64,000 nucleotides of DNA from Vitis vinifera (lineage: Eukaryota > Streptophyta > Magnoliopsida > Vitales > Vitaceae): positions 7,388,501 through 7,452,500 of the forward strand of contig NC_081810.1 in assembly GCF_030704535.1 (NCBI RefSeq), in the 5' to 3' direction. This document shows, piece by piece, positions 47,301-59,180 of the stretch (within the stretch, counting starts at the first letter, position 1; the number at the start of each line of letters is the position of its first letter). The position numbers and the translations under genes are program-made. The notes below the pieces were generated by a model. The model worked only from the letters and a program-made list of their open reading frames with translations, made no database searches and had not been told where the DNA came from.

Positions 47301-49126
47301 ATGCTCCACCATATCCTAAATCCATTTTCCAGCCTGTCCCACAAGTTTCAGGTGCTGAGTGCTATGGATTTATTCCAGATAGGAGGGAAACCAGCAGTAA
47401 AGATTCGTCTCCGAGTGAAAGTGGATCTGCAAATCTAAGTCCTTCCACTACCATGAACTTGCAAAAAATTTCTCCATCAAAGATACAGATACCATTACCA
47501 GTGGTTTCTGAATCTGAGAGTGTCAATTTCCAGTCTAAGCTGGCTGGAAGTGTTTCAAAGAGCAAGCAAGTTGAAACAAGAAGCAGCCCCTGGTTTTCTC
47601 CTTGCCCTCTGCCAAATTTGAGCTTGGCCCCTGACCGCACATCATCTTCATGCATTACCTCAGTGACCACAGATTTGGGATTGGGAACACTCTATGCATC
47701 TAATAGTCAGGAGACAAAGAGACTTAACTTACAAGGTCACAAAGAACGTATGAATTACTTCTCAGGTTCTGTTTCTGCTGAATTTGATGTGGTTAGCGTA
47801 AATAATTCAAGCCAAATTGGTCAATCTCCTTCCTGCTCTGTTCCTGATTTAGGAGGACAAATGGATGCAAGAGATTTCAAGTCACTTTGGAGAGCTCTTG
47901 CCAGTAAGGTTGGCTGGCAAGATGAAGCCATTTGTGCAATAAGTCAAACTGTGTCTAGCTGCCGTACTGGAAATGCAAGGCGTCATGGCTCAAATCTCAA
48001 AGGAGATATTTGGCTCAGTTTCCTTGGACCTGACAAAGTGGGGAAGAAACGTATTGCAGCAGCACTTGCTGAAATAATGTTTAGAAGCAGCAAAAGTTTA
48101 GTCTCTGTGGATTTGGGTTACCAACATGGAAGTAATCAATCAAATTCTATCTTTGATCAGCATGAATTGAATAGCTGTGGTATAGAGTTTAGGGGGAAGA
48201 CCATCACTGATTATATTGCTGGGGAGTTGAGGAAGAAACCGCAGTTGGTTGTCTTCCTTGAAAACATAGATAAGGCAGATCTGCTTGTTCAGACCAGCTT
48301 GTCCCAGGCTATTAGGACAGGTAAATTTCCAGACTCACATGGGAGAGAGATCAGCATCAACCATATGATCTTTGTGACAACAGCAACCTCTAAGAAAGGC
48401 AATAGAAATTTGGTTTCTGGGAAGGAGCCTGTTGAATTTTCTGAGGAAAGAATACTAGGAGCCAAAAGCTGGCAGATGAAAATTTTAATTGGATGTGTTA
48501 CTGGGGAGGCCAGCAGAAGCAATGGCATGAACGTGTTGGTCACTCCAAGAGAAGGAACCTCCAATCCAAAGTCTACAAGTAAAAGGAAGTTTATCGACAC
48601 TGGCAGCTTTGCTGAGCAGGACAAATACTTGGAAATGTCGAAACGTGCATGCAAAGCTTCTAATTCCTACCTGGACTTGAATCTGCCTGTAGAGGAGTTG
48701 GAAGAAGATGTTGATTCGGCAAATTGTGACAGTGATTCCCTCTCTGAAAGCTCAGAAGCTTGGTTGGAAGAGTTCTTAGATCAAATGGATGAAAAAGTGA
48801 CTTTCAAGCCCTTCAATTTTGATGCAGTTGCTCAGAAGCTACTGAAGGAAATAAGCCTGAACTTCCAAAAGATTATCGGATCTGACATTCAGTTGGAGAT
48901 TGACAGCGAAGTTATGGTGCAAATACTTGCAGCTGCTTGGTTGTCAGAGAAAGGGGGAGCAGTGGATGATTGGGTTGAACAGGTTCTCAGCAAGAGCTTC
49001 ACTGAAGCCCGGCAAAGGTACCGTCTTACTGCTCAGTCTCTTGTGAAACTAGTCCCTTGTGAAGGCCTTTCCGTGGAAGAGCAAGCTCCTGGAGTTTGCC
49101 TTCCTGCAAGAATTATTCTAAACTGA
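44365..49126 (+). CDS. SMXL6/7/8: SMXL6/7/8-type (D53-like) strigolactone-signalling repressor
   Basis: Three exons, 44365-45530, 46823-47069 and 47219-49126, give 1106 aa. The N-terminus (MPTPVSIARQCLTDEAARALDDAV...RRRSHAQTTSLH) is a double Clp-N domain, and the rest is a ClpB/HSP101-like scaffold. The Walker A position reads GPDKVGKK instead of GPxGVGKT, so classical unfoldase activity is doubtful. An FRGKT motif at residues 795-799 matches the RGKT degron needed for strigolactone-triggered, D14/MAX2-dependent degradation. The EAR motif LDLNLP (956-961) would recruit TOPLESS co-repressors. The protein acts in the nucleus to restrain the branching pathway until destroyed. Exon 2 joins in phase 2. 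Exon 3 uses the second AG (at 47218), because only that keeps the frame. The first exon is GC-rich relative to its surroundings. Confidence 0.93.
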
Positions 49127-50307
49127 TTTTTGTGCTCAAATGTGCTTCTTGTAATTATATGTAAAATGTAGCTTTTAGCATCTAAAAAAAGCCTTTTAAC
49201 TGGCAAGTTTTAGATCCCATAATTTTTGGGTTTTACGTATGATTTTTGTGCTGTATCGTCTGCAGTTAAGAGTATATATAATTCTCTGGGTCCAGGGATG
49301 GTTCACCGCCCTCTTTCTTTCTCGCTCTTCCATCTTGATCTAATTTATTCAAGTCATTTGCGTTTCCTTCTCTGTCCATCTTAATTTCAACTGTCAACCA
49401 TGGGAAAAGGAAAACATTTTCCCAGAAAATCATAGCACTGAAATAGTTTTCCAGGAAAACCAGCTCTGGAAGCACATTGAAATGGAATCTAGGAAATACA
49501 GCTAAAAGTATATAGCTTAGAATGTCTAATTCAGTAATTTGTAATGGAAGTATAGAAATCCATCTATACCGATTTCTGTCGTTTTGGAAAATGATGGTGT
49601 CTATTGGGGTTCTGTGCCCAACAACACTCAAACCCAGACTAGCCTCCTAGACTTGGATCGAGCCCCATGAAGACCTGCGTTGTTGCCTGAACCGATGGCT
49701 ATCATGAACTCATTACTACTACTCATGGCTTCCGTACGAGCCTATCTTGGGCTTACCCAGTTGCCTGAACTGAGCCCTGGTCCAGGTCGTGTCCCTGTAG
49801 GCCTGGGCTTGCTGTTTGGGCTTTTAGCGGCCATTGATGTCTGGCCATAAATAGGCTGTACTTGGGCTGGAGGGGACCAGCTGACCTCCCAGCTCAGACT
49901 AGCCCAAAGTTCTGCTCGGCCTTCACTAGTGATTTATGTTGTTTTGGGAAAGTGATGGTAATCATGGAGCTAGGGGTGTAAAATGGTTTTTTAGAAAAAA
50001 TACATAGAAATAAATATAAAAAAAACTCCAATAACATCAAGTAATTATAAATTATAAGAAATGTAAACGTTGAAATATTGATTTGGTTAGGAGGAGACAA
50101 ATAAACTAAAAAACAAATCAATTAAGTAGGTTTCCATAATTACAAAACTGAATCAAGTTCATGGTTATTGAAAATTGAATCGATCTAGTCGGTTTTGATC
50201 GGTTCTATCAGTTCTTCGGTTTTCACTTGCACCCTAATGGAGCAGTGGTGTTGCGCCCATCAGCTTGGTGGCAATGGTGGTAGCAGAGGTGCCGGAGGAA
50301 CTGCAGT

Positions 50308-50412
50308 GGGCTTGCTCAGCCCATTATAAATTGGCCCAAAATCTATAAAAGCCCAGCCCAAACTCTCCAGTTCCAAATGGTCCTTGGGCCTATCATCATT
50401 CCATAGGCCCAG
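50308..50412. promoter_or_regulatory. Orphan TGGGCC/T (site II) cluster with a TATAAAAG
   Basis: About seven TGGGCC/T motifs on both strands lie in 105 bp (GTGGGCTT, AGCCCATT, TTGGCCCA, AAGCCCAGCCCA, TTGGGCC, AGGCCCA) around CTATAAAAGC. This looks like a promoter, but the nearest genes are 1.2 kb upstream (SMXL 3' end) and 4 kb downstream. It could be a remnant or part of a repeat. Confidence 0.35.
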
Positions 50413-53379
50413 TCAAAATAATAATAAAAAAGGAAATTTAAAAAATGGAAACCGGGGAAGTCCTCTGTCATACGTGTCTGTTGATAAGATTGGCTGCATG
50501 AAAAATGGGTGCAACCAAAAGTAATGGAAAAAACTAAACAGGGTGAGGTGTGAGAAGAGAAGTGGAGTCATCTCACCTGTTTCGTGGCCTACCATAGTAT
50601 ATTGCATTCATACACGTGTTGCACAGTTATTGCCTTATCCAGTCTTAGCTCTTAGGCACATGTGACATGTCTCAGAACTCAGAAGTCCAAATTCTGGTGC
50701 CCTTCTGCCCTTCCCGCCTTTGAAGCTAGCTGCTTTCAATTTTCAACTTTTCTTTTATTTTTATTTTTATTTCTATATTCCACTTTCTAACTTGAGACTT
50801 AATTTTTGGTTCACACTTCACACATTGAATGTCATTTAAAAAGTTTGTATTCTGACAGTAATTTTGTTTGGTAATATTTTTTAAAAACATTTTTGAACTA
50901 AAAAATGTTTTCAAAAAGTCCACAATTATAAAAATGCAGAAGTAAATAAAGGCTTCCAATATTAGAGGGTGTCAGAGATTTTAATTTCTTTGATGGCACA
51001 AGGGTTTCAATTGGATGCCATCAAGTTATGGACTACATTAAATGACTTCATAACTCCCCACCTCAGTGCTGATGTCATCATTTTCCTAAATCCTATAATA
51101 ATTTTTTTTTTTTTTGCTTCTTAATTTGACTGGTCAAACTATTTATTCAAAGAATCAAACGTATATATTTTAAATTTTATATACTAAGGAAAACGACACG
51201 TGACTCTCATAGTGGGAAAAAAAAAAAAAAATCAATAACGTTATCTCTTTGTAAGATTAATTATTAAAATAAAGTGAGAAAAAGTCAAGCTCATCAACTC
51301 ATATTTTTCCAAACCTTTACTTAATGAGAAAATTGGTGGTGGGCTGAGAGTGGGTGACACATTTGGGCCCACCCAATAGTGCCTTGATGTTTTGTTGGTG
51401 GGCCCAATGTGAGGCAGCCCATGCTGAGATTTAATCTTCAATTGGCACTACATGTAATCTGAGCCGTCCAAACGGTTTGACCCGTTGATTGGAAAATGAA
51501 AATGACAAGTCAGTCAAACGGAGGCTGCATATGATGTAAGGACGCTTAAGACGTCTTTCTGCTTGTAGTTATCATATTTTCCTTCTGACGTTTGGCCTTA
51601 TGCTTATCCTTTCGGAAATAAGTGTTTACTAGTCCTTGTCTTGGACCCGAATTTCAAATTCCTGCCACCTTTTCTTCTTAAAATTTGGTCCTCCTAGTTT
51701 CTTTTAATTGCATAAGAGAACTTCTTGGCTTTGATATTTTCATACTGGTCCTTCGATTGAATGGTTGGATTTGGGAGAAAAATTATTTTATTTTAAATGT
51801 TTATTTTTTAGAAATAAAATACGCAAATAAATTGTTTTTAGAAATGAACTTTTTCTTATTTTTTTAAGGAAAATATTATAATGAATTAAAAAAAATTAAA
51901 GACATCAATAATATCCCCAACAACGAGAGATTTTTTTATTTAAATATTTAGAATCCATTTATTTAGAGGAATAATATATACATATATAGTGATGAAATCT
52001 ATTGTTATAAAATAAAATTTAGTTGCAAGGAAATAACAATTAAGCATAAATAAATAAATAATTGGATCAAATTAGATAATATTGACAGATGAAAGACTAG
52101 TCATATCCATTAACTTTTTTGTGTTTGAATGTCGTGGACTTTTTAATGAATATGTTATAAGATTAAAATATGTGTCTTTTTTTATAATAATTTTTTTAAA
52201 AAAAATTGGTAGTACTTGAATTCCTACTTTGATATTAGAATCGAGATTATGAGTTTGAATTCAAACCCGAAGGGTGAGGGCAAGGGTGTTGTTGGGAGGG
52301 GGGAGGAGCTTAGGTCCAACAAAGAAGTTTTATAACATAATCATTTTTTTTTATAAAGTTTTATATTAATCTATTTTAAAAATATACTCCTAAAATAAAT
52401 AGGAAAAAAATAATTCTAACTTCAACTTTTGCTTATGGAGGACAAAAGCAAGTACTTATAGTTTTTTATTTTTATAGAAAATTACTTATTTTCTTTCGAA
52501 AAAATTATAAAAAGAATGTGGCAATAATGCAAAGTAGTAGTAGGAGGAGAAAAGGGATTTGGTGGTGAGAATAGGTTTTGAGCCACCAAATTTGACAAAA
52601 TGGGTGCATTGTTTGGGGAAATTATTTAGGCTATTTCAATTATCCCATTTCCCATTGTGGGGGTACAGAGGTACACATCCCTGTGTGTGGGTGCCTACCC
52701 TTCTTTGTCTTTTTCATTGGTGGGCTAACTAGGAAAAACCATTGGAAATTTCAATCCCAGCCTACTTTTTAGATTAAGCCCCTATAAATTCATAAATTTA
52801 CACAATGATTTTTAAAGAAACACAAGCACCAAAGTTCATCGACATTAATAAGCAATTAGGTGAGTGTGGAGATCATTGGGTCCAAAATGAGTCAAAATAA
52901 GGAATATGTAAGCTTTTTTTATGTCGTGACACTAGACATAAAAAATAGAAAAATGATATGAATAATATTATTATTCTTAAATTTAATAATAATGTTTTTT
53001 TTTTATAATTTTTATAAGATAAAAATAATGTTATTTATTTTTGACTAAAATTGAAAAAGCTTGGCATGAGAGCTTCTAGAAGACTCATAGGAGGCTCCGA
53101 GCTGGATGTGACCGGTCGGTCGATACCCTCAACACTTTCTCGGTGGGCAGTGATAGAGTCACTCACCGCTTTCTCCACCACTGTCACCAGTCAATCAACG
53201 CCGGCCACAAACAAAGACGGTGACAGTAGAATATCCCAGTAACGGACACACTCGCGGACGGTGTAAGTACTGCCACGTCGCCACCCAGAAAACAAAGAAA
53301 GGGAGAGAGGAAAGAAACGCGAAAAGCGTGACCTGAGGAATCTCGATCCGGTGGGGGGCGTCGCAGTGGATGATCGTAC

Positions 53380-53436
53380 ACGTGGCGTTCTAGGACTCGA
53401 GAAGGTTAGATATTAAATTCCATGTGGACCCACGTG
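53380..53436 (+). promoter_or_regulatory. Two G-box/ABRE-like elements upstream of the zinc-finger gene
   Basis: ACACGTGGC begins near 53379, and a CACGTG within CCCACGTGAA lies at 53431-53436. Both are about 150-250 bp above the likely transcript start near 53600. Paired ABRE/G-box elements are typical of ABA- or stress-induced promoters, and this zinc-finger family is stress-linked. Functional use is inferred. Confidence 0.4.
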
Positions 53437-53731
53437 AATTTCACTTGCATTTGCATTTGCATTTGCATTTCATCTGAATTTGAATTTGAGTTTCTTTTTT
53501 AGAGGGAAAGGGAATGAGAAGAAAAAGCAGGCGGTGGTGGGGGTGGCGCACGGAGGTGGTAGTTTCGTTGTGGTGGGCTAGGCTTTTTGACCCGAGAAAA
53601 GTCTCTCTTTATCTCGCTCTGTTTTTTCCTCTTTCTTCACTTTCTCTCTCCAGACTCTCTCTCTACAAGTCTTGATCTTTGCGTAGTTAAAAGCAGAGGT
53701 GAAAAACCAGAGCCTGCGTTCATTGAACCAG

Positions 53732-54351
53732 GTTTCAATTTTTTTCTTCTCTTCCTCTGGGGTTTGGCTAGTGGTGTGGCATTTCTGCAAGTGGGGTTTG
53801 AGGTATGTTGGCTCTTTATTTTCTTTATGGTTTATGTTCTTTGCGTTGAGGAGTTGGTGTTCTGTTTGGTGGGCGAGAAAATGTGGAAAAAAGGATGGGG
53901 ATTACTTGGCTGAGAATTATATTTGGCTCTGTTATTTACTTATTTTTTCTGGGTACTGAAAAGGAAGAGTGTTCGGGCTCTCTGATTTGATTTTGGGCGG
54001 TTTTCCTTGTTTTTCTTGGCGACCAAACGATGGGGAAATTTGGCGTATTTGTATTCAGTTTCTGTTTCGTGTTTGGTTGATTCATAGCTGGTTTGGGTTT
54101 GAGTTTAGGGTTGGATGGTTGAAGATTGAAAATTTATGCTGGCCTTTGATTTTGTTTGTTTTTGATTTCACAAAAGAAGGTTTCTTTTTATAATTAGGAA
54201 ACTGGAGACACTTTCTTTTTACAGAAATATTTCTTCTCCAAACCCCTTATGAAGGTTTTTAAGTTTCATACGTTAATTTTGCTAGTAGTTTTTGTAAGAA
54301 AAATGCCCATTTCTTGTCATTTATGAGTATATTTCTTTTATAATTTTGTAG
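53732..54351 (+). other. 5' UTR intron of the zinc-finger gene
   Basis: The donor follows CATTGAACCAG (GTTTCAATT). The acceptor ends TTTTGTAG just before AAAGAGACTTTG, 40 bp above the ATG. The upstream CT-rich stretch at about 53600-53700 is likely leader exon. The intervening frames have no family match, so a non-coding leader intron fits best. Confidence 0.55.
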
Positions 54352-54391
54352 AAAGAGACTTTGTGGAGGTCTTACGGAGAAAGAGCTTTCC

Positions 54392-56503
54392 ATGTGCAGT
54401 GGTTCCAAGAGGAAACTCTGTCCCACCATGGAGGGTGAAGTTCAGAAACAGGAGGCGTTTTGCTGTAATTTTTCTCTTTTGCTGGAATTATCTGCTGCCA
54501 ATGATCTGATTGGCTTTAGAACTGCTGTTGAAGAAGAGGGCCGTGATGTTGATGAGGCCAGCTTTTGGTATGGGAGGAGAAATGGGTCTAAGAAGATGGG
54601 GTTTGAAGAGAGGACACCCCTCATGATCGCTGCCATGTTCGGAAGCAAGGAAGTTTTGAATTATATCCTTGCAACCAACCGTGTTGATGTTAACAGAGCT
54701 TGTGGTTCGGACGGTGCCACTGCTCTTCACTGTGCTGTTGCAGGTGCCTCAGCTTCCCTGCCTGAGGTTGTGAAGCTCTTGCTTGATGCTTCTGCAGATG
54801 CTAATTGTGTTGATGCTAGGGGGAACCGGCCCGGAGATCTTATTGCTCCTATCCTTAGCTTGACCTTCAATTCAAGGAAGAAGGCTGTGGAGGTCATGCT
54901 GAAGGGTAGTAGTAGTATTGGGGAAGCATGTGTATTGTCTGATCAAACGGTGGATGACATGGAAGAGCAGCAACAGCAAGAGATTTCAGTTCAACGGGTT
55001 TATGGGACTCCTGAGAAGAAAGAGTATCCTGTTGATCTCTCTCTTCCAGACATTAAAAATGGTATATATGGGACAGATGAGTTCAGAATGTACACATTCA
55101 AGGTAAAGCCTTGCTCAAGGGCTTACTCTCACGATTGGACAGAGTGTCCGTTTGTACACCCAGGGGAAAACGCGAGGAGGCGTGATCCACGGAAATATCA
55201 TTACAGCTGTGTTCCCTGCCCAGAGTTCCGAAAGGGGAGCTGCCGGCAGGGGGATGCCTGTGAGTATGCTCATGGAATTTTTGAGTGCTGGCTTCATCCA
55301 GCCCAGTATCGGACCCGTCTCTGCAAAGATGAGACTGGGTGCACTAGAAGGGTTTGTTTCTTTGCTCACAAGCCTGAAGAGCTTCGCCCGTTGTATGCTT
55401 CCACAGGTTCAGCAGTGCCATCTCCCAGATCATTCTCAGTGGGAGCTTCTTCTTTGGACATGTCTCCAATTAGCCCGCTTGCCCTTGGTTCTTCGTCTGT
55501 CTTGATGCCTCCTACTTCAACACCACCTATGACACCCTCCGGAGTGTCTTCTCCTATGGGTGGAACCATGTGGCAGAACCAGCCTAACATCATACCTCCT
55601 AACCTGCAGCTTTCTGGTAGCAGGTTGAAATCTTCATTAAGTGCTAGGGACATGGATTTGGATGTTCTTGGGCTAGAAAGTCATCGTCGCCGGCAGCAGC
55701 AGTTGATGGATGAAATGGCTGGACTTTCTTCCCCATCCAGCTGGAACAGTGGCCTGAACACTTCTGCAGCTTTTGCGGCCTCCTCTGGAGATCTAATTGG
55801 AGAATTAAATAGGCTTGGAGGAATGAAGCCGACTAACCTTGAAGATATTTTTGGATCTCTCGATCCTACAATTTTGCCTCAATTACAGGGACTTTCAATG
55901 GATGCTGCAGCACCCCAGCTGCAGTCTCCCACTGGAATACAGATGCGCCAGAACATTAATCAGCAGCTCCGCTCGAGCTACCCTGCGAGCCTCTCATCTT
56001 CACCTGTCAGAGGGTCAGCATCATTTGGGATGGACCCATCTGGCTCTGCGACAGCAGCAGTTTTGAATTCAAGGGCAGCTGCCTTTGCAAAGCGGAGCCA
56101 GAGTTTCATTGAGCGAAGTGCTGCTAACCGTCATTCTGGGTTTTCTTCATCTGCTTCTTCTGCAGCTGTAGTGCCTTCCCCACTTTCTGATTGGGGCTCA
56201 CCTGATGGCAAATTAGACTGGGGTATTCAGGGAGAGGAGCTGAACAAGCTGAGGAAATCGGCTTCTTTTGGGTTCAGAAGCAATGGCAGCAGTTATGCAG
56301 CACAAGCAGCCTCTGTGCCAGCAGCTGCGGATGAGCCAGATGTGTCTTGGGTTCAGTCCCTGGTGAAGGAAGCCCCATCAGCAAGACCTGGGCAATTCGG
56401 TTATGAGGAGCAGCATCAATATCATCTCAATAGTGGAGGTTCTGAGATACTCCCACCTTGGGTCGAGCAGTTGTGCGTGGAGCAGGAGCAGATGGTGGCA
56501 TGA
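54392..56503 (+). CDS. Ankyrin-repeat arginine-rich tandem CCCH zinc-finger protein (RR-TZF)
   Basis: Intronless, 703 aa. Two ankyrin repeats lie at about residues 72-150 (TPLMIAAMFGSKEVLNYIL; TALHCAVAG...VVKLLLD). An arginine-rich region follows, with the tandem zinc fingers C276-x7-C284-x5-C290-x3-H294 and C311-x5-C317-x4-C322-x3-H326. The C-terminal half is Ser/Ala/Gln-rich, with conserved short blocks (LNRLGGMKPTNLEDIFGSLD; VSWVQSLVKEAP). The domain order and spacing are those of the plant-only group that includes Arabidopsis C3H29, C3H30/OXS2 and C3H56. These proteins shuttle between cytoplasmic RNA granules and the nucleus and act in mRNA turnover and stress or ABA transcription. All zinc ligands are present. 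The start is the MCSGSK typical of the group. Confidence 0.93.
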   Translation: MCSGSKRKLCPTMEGEVQKQEAFCCNFSLLLELSAANDLIGFRTAVEEEGRDVDEASFWYGRRNGSKKMGFEERTPLMIAAMFGSKEVLNYILATNRVDVNRACGSDGATALHCAVAGASASLPEVVKLLLDASADANCVDARGNRPGDLIAPILSLTFNSRKKAVEVMLKGSSSIGEACVLSDQTVDDMEEQQQQEISVQRVYGTPEKKEYPVDLSLPDIKNGIYGTDEFRMYTFKVKPCSRAYSHDWTECPFVHPGENARRRDPRKYHYSCVPCPEFRKGSCRQGDACEYAHGIFECWLHPAQYRTRLCKDETGCTRRVCFFAHKPEELRPLYASTGSAVPSPRSFSVGASSLDMSPISPLALGSSSVLMPPTSTPPMTPSGVSSPMGGTMWQNQPNIIPPNLQLSGSRLKSSLSARDMDLDVLGLESHRRRQQQLMDEMAGLSSPSSWNSGLNTSAAFAASSGDLIGELNRLGGMKPTNLEDIFGSLDPTILPQLQGLSMDAAAPQLQSPTGIQMRQNINQQLRSSYPASLSSSPVRGSASFGMDPSGSATAAVLNSRAAAFAKRSQSFIERSAANRHSGFSSSASSAAVVPSPLSDWGSPDGKLDWGIQGEELNKLRKSASFGFRSNGSSYAAQAASVPAAADEPDVSWVQSLVKEAPSARPGQFGYEEQHQYHLNSGGSEILPPWVEQLCVEQEQMVA

Positions 56504-57764
56504 AAGCAAATATTAATCCCCACATCAGTTAATTTAACTTTTTAACAAGCTTGTTTTCATTTATTAATTTTTATTGATATTCACCATACGTAGTTGGAAG
56601 GAAATGCAGAAAGAACAAAATATACCCGAAGGGAGAAAACAAAGAACTTGGGCAGGATGAAAAGGTCCTGCCTATACCAATATCAGGTTCTTCATAATAA
56701 ATAGATTTTTCTGTCTTTTTCTTTTTGTTCCTTTTGCCTCTCCATTGGAGATTATATTCATTCTAGTAGAAATCTGATGTGGGAAGTATTATCTTCTGTC
56801 AGTGAGTTCAATGATTTGTTTGAGTTAGCACTGCCTAATCCCAATGTGATGACGGTATCTGGTCTGGAGGCATCTCATTTTATTGGTTCATGGGATTGTA
56901 TACATTTTATCTAATGTACAGGCAGCTGTAAAATTGATTACTTGTTCCAAGTTTTCTGTTTCCCTCTTCATCCCTGTTTTGATGAGTTATTTTTTCTTAC
57001 CATTTGGAGGGTGCTTGCTGCACAGTTCTTGGAGCTTGGCTTGCAGCTTCCTGCTAGAATTTTATCAAATATGCAGTTTCTCATCTGAAAGTTCATGGAT
57101 GAATCTTACAATGCAATTCCATCTTCGCCCACTGTTTACAGTCCAACCATTAGCTTTTGGTATATTGTGGGTTACTTTTGGCATGAGGTTCATTGGCTTC
57201 ATGGGTGTCGATGGGGGAAAAGATTCAACAGTTCCTGGTAGCACTTCTTGGTTCTTTTTGTTGGGCAACTGGTAGTGGAATGAGCACTCAAGAGAAGAAA
57301 AGTCTGTTTTCCAAACTACCTAGGGTTTCTTGGCCCCTAATCCGCCCACCTCCATTTCTTAATGATGCAGAAATTGAAAGTTTGATCCGCATTTGCATCT
57401 CATAGAAAGCCCATTGAGAAACTACTGAAAGCAACCCTCTGATAGCTACTGATGGTTTCTTACCTTTAACTTTTGGAGTTAATTGGAGAAGAATGCTTTT
57501 GGGTGGTTTTCAACTAGCTTTTCCACTTTAAATTTTAAGTAATAAAGCAATACGCCTAGTCTGCAACCTGGAAAATATTCTTTTAGTAGTCCTCGTACAG
57601 AGATTTAAAAACATGCTTAATTTGAAAATAAGGCCTATTAAACTAACCCTCATATTTGTTCATTAAGCTACCTCTTTGACTAAATTAAAAGTATTTATGT
57701 ATTGAAAATACTCTCTCTCTCTGTAGAGTTTATTCTAATGCACAATATACAGAAGATTCAAATT
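56504..57764. other. 3' region between convergent zinc-finger and TRM-like genes
   Basis: Contains the zinc-finger gene 3' UTR (an AATAAA-like signal near 56696) and spacer. The open frame at 56883-57275 is Cys/Phe-rich without family match and is probably chance. Confidence 0.5.
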
Positions 57765-59180
57765 TTACAAAAAAATTTTCATGGGAAGTTCACAAAGGTG
57801 ATCTACTAGTTCTTGTAACAATCCATCCAGGATGTGTAATCCGAAATCTGCACCAAGATCTTCAAAATCTTCATGCTTCTTTATTTCATTGTATAACCAG
57901 CTGGATTCCATCATCTCTCCCCCAGCCAACCTGCAGATTTCAACCCACATGCCCAAGTATTTCTGGCCATGGCAAGCTGTCTTCCTTGATCCAGTGCATT
58001 TCCCTTCAATTTTCTTTGCTTCCCCATCATCACCAATTGAACTACTGGCGTTTTCTGAAGATGGGTGCTCGTAATTTTCCAGTTCAGGTGATAGTTTCCT
58101 TCTTGAACTTGAATCAGTAGACTTGAGATTTTCTTCTGTTATAAATGTTTCAGAGGGAGAGTAGTTTAGGAGATGAATTTCATGAATTATAGTATCCAAG
58201 AGAAGAACTAAAGCAAATTATCAATCTCTTAGCCCAAAGATGAGAAGTGTAAAGTTGAATTGAGGAAACAAACCTGGTATAGGAAGTTCTGGATCATTAA
58301 TACATTCACCAAAATCAAGAACAGAGACTGGGCTTGAATTTTCGGAACTGCACTCAGGCTCTACTTTCTTAGTTGCAGAACGACTCTTCTTTTTGTCCCT
58401 TAGCTTTGCTCCATCCTCTGAGGAAACTTGTGGTTTTTTGAAGGAATCTTGTGCAGGAAAGTCTTTAACTTCGCCATTGTTGCATACCATCTGAGAAGGC
58501 TGATCAGAGACCCTCCTGTTGGTATTCTCCTTCCCAATTGGGACATTCTTTCTAGCATCGCCATCTTCCTTATCCTTCTTCTCAGACACACGCTGTCTTC
58601 TAGTGTTCTTGTTTCCACATCTCTCTCTGGTTCTCTGCCTCAATCCTCCAGAACCCATCTCGCATTTCCTCTCTTTCTGTCTCAATTTCTTGGTTTCACC
58701 TTCATTCCCGAAGCTGAGCAACAAGTACTCCTCATTTTCCATCTCAAAGAACACTGGTGTCTCTCGAAACGACAATGAGGACTTGACCCGACGATGCTTT
58801 CCCTGCATTGCCTCAGAGTCTGGCCAGCAATCCATAGAATTCATGGATCTGCTTCGCACAATTGAATTGCCTTTTATCTGACTGCAAACCAAGTTGATCT
58901 CTGGCATCGAATCCAACCCCATTAGCCTTGCTACTATCCCGGGCGTGGCTACACCCTCCATCTTCTCCCCAGCCTTCAAATTTTCGTCCTTACCAAACAC
59001 TACTAAGCCAGAATCTCTAATGTGATCAGAAGGGTGTGTAGGGAGACTACCAGAGCAAAGAAGCCGCCGCAAGACGCTGGCAAAGCACCCGGCAGTGGCA
59101 TTCCTTGAATTGCACATATTTGCATTGAAAGAGGCAGTGGAAGAAGAGGAGGAAGAGGAGGAAGACGATAAGAACTTCAT
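57765..59180 (-). CDS. DUF3741/DUF4378 protein, TRM/LONGIFOLIA-like
   Basis: Two exons, 59180-58274 and 58207-57765, join in phase 1 to give 449 aa. The N-terminus has a Ser run (residues 5-14) and a GCFASVLRRLLCSGSLP block. Residues 79-93 are TPGIVARLMGLDSMP, the short conserved DUF3741 motif shared by TON1-recruiting-motif and LONGIFOLIA proteins. The middle is Lys/Arg-rich and probably disordered. The C-terminus matches the DUF4378 pattern (LGMWVEICRLAGGEMMES, LYNEIKKHEDFEDLGADFG, ILDGLLQELVDHL). TRM proteins direct TON1/PP2A complexes to microtubules and affect cell shape. A role for this member is inferred from the motifs only. Translation starts at the ATG at 59180; the four codons above it begin with TTG. 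Confidence 0.8.

Larger units (their letters stand above)
49127..53585. other. Spacer between SMXL and the zinc-finger gene
   Basis: 4.5 kb with no gene I can support. Bases 49610-49930 form a more GC-rich patch with repeated GGGCTT/GCCTG phrases and no ORF. 50308-50412 is a TGGGCC/T cluster listed separately. The remainder is AT-rich. A (CATTTG)n hexanucleotide repeat occurs at about 53446-53469. Confidence 0.5.

Noticed and set aside
53587-53959. Hydrophobic frames of 86-108 codons before the zinc-finger gene
   Set aside because: They lie in a T-rich 5' leader and intron; hydrophobicity follows from base composition.
56883-57405. 130- and 70-codon frames after the zinc-finger gene
   Set aside because: They lie in the 3' region between convergent genes, overlap each other in different frames and match no family.
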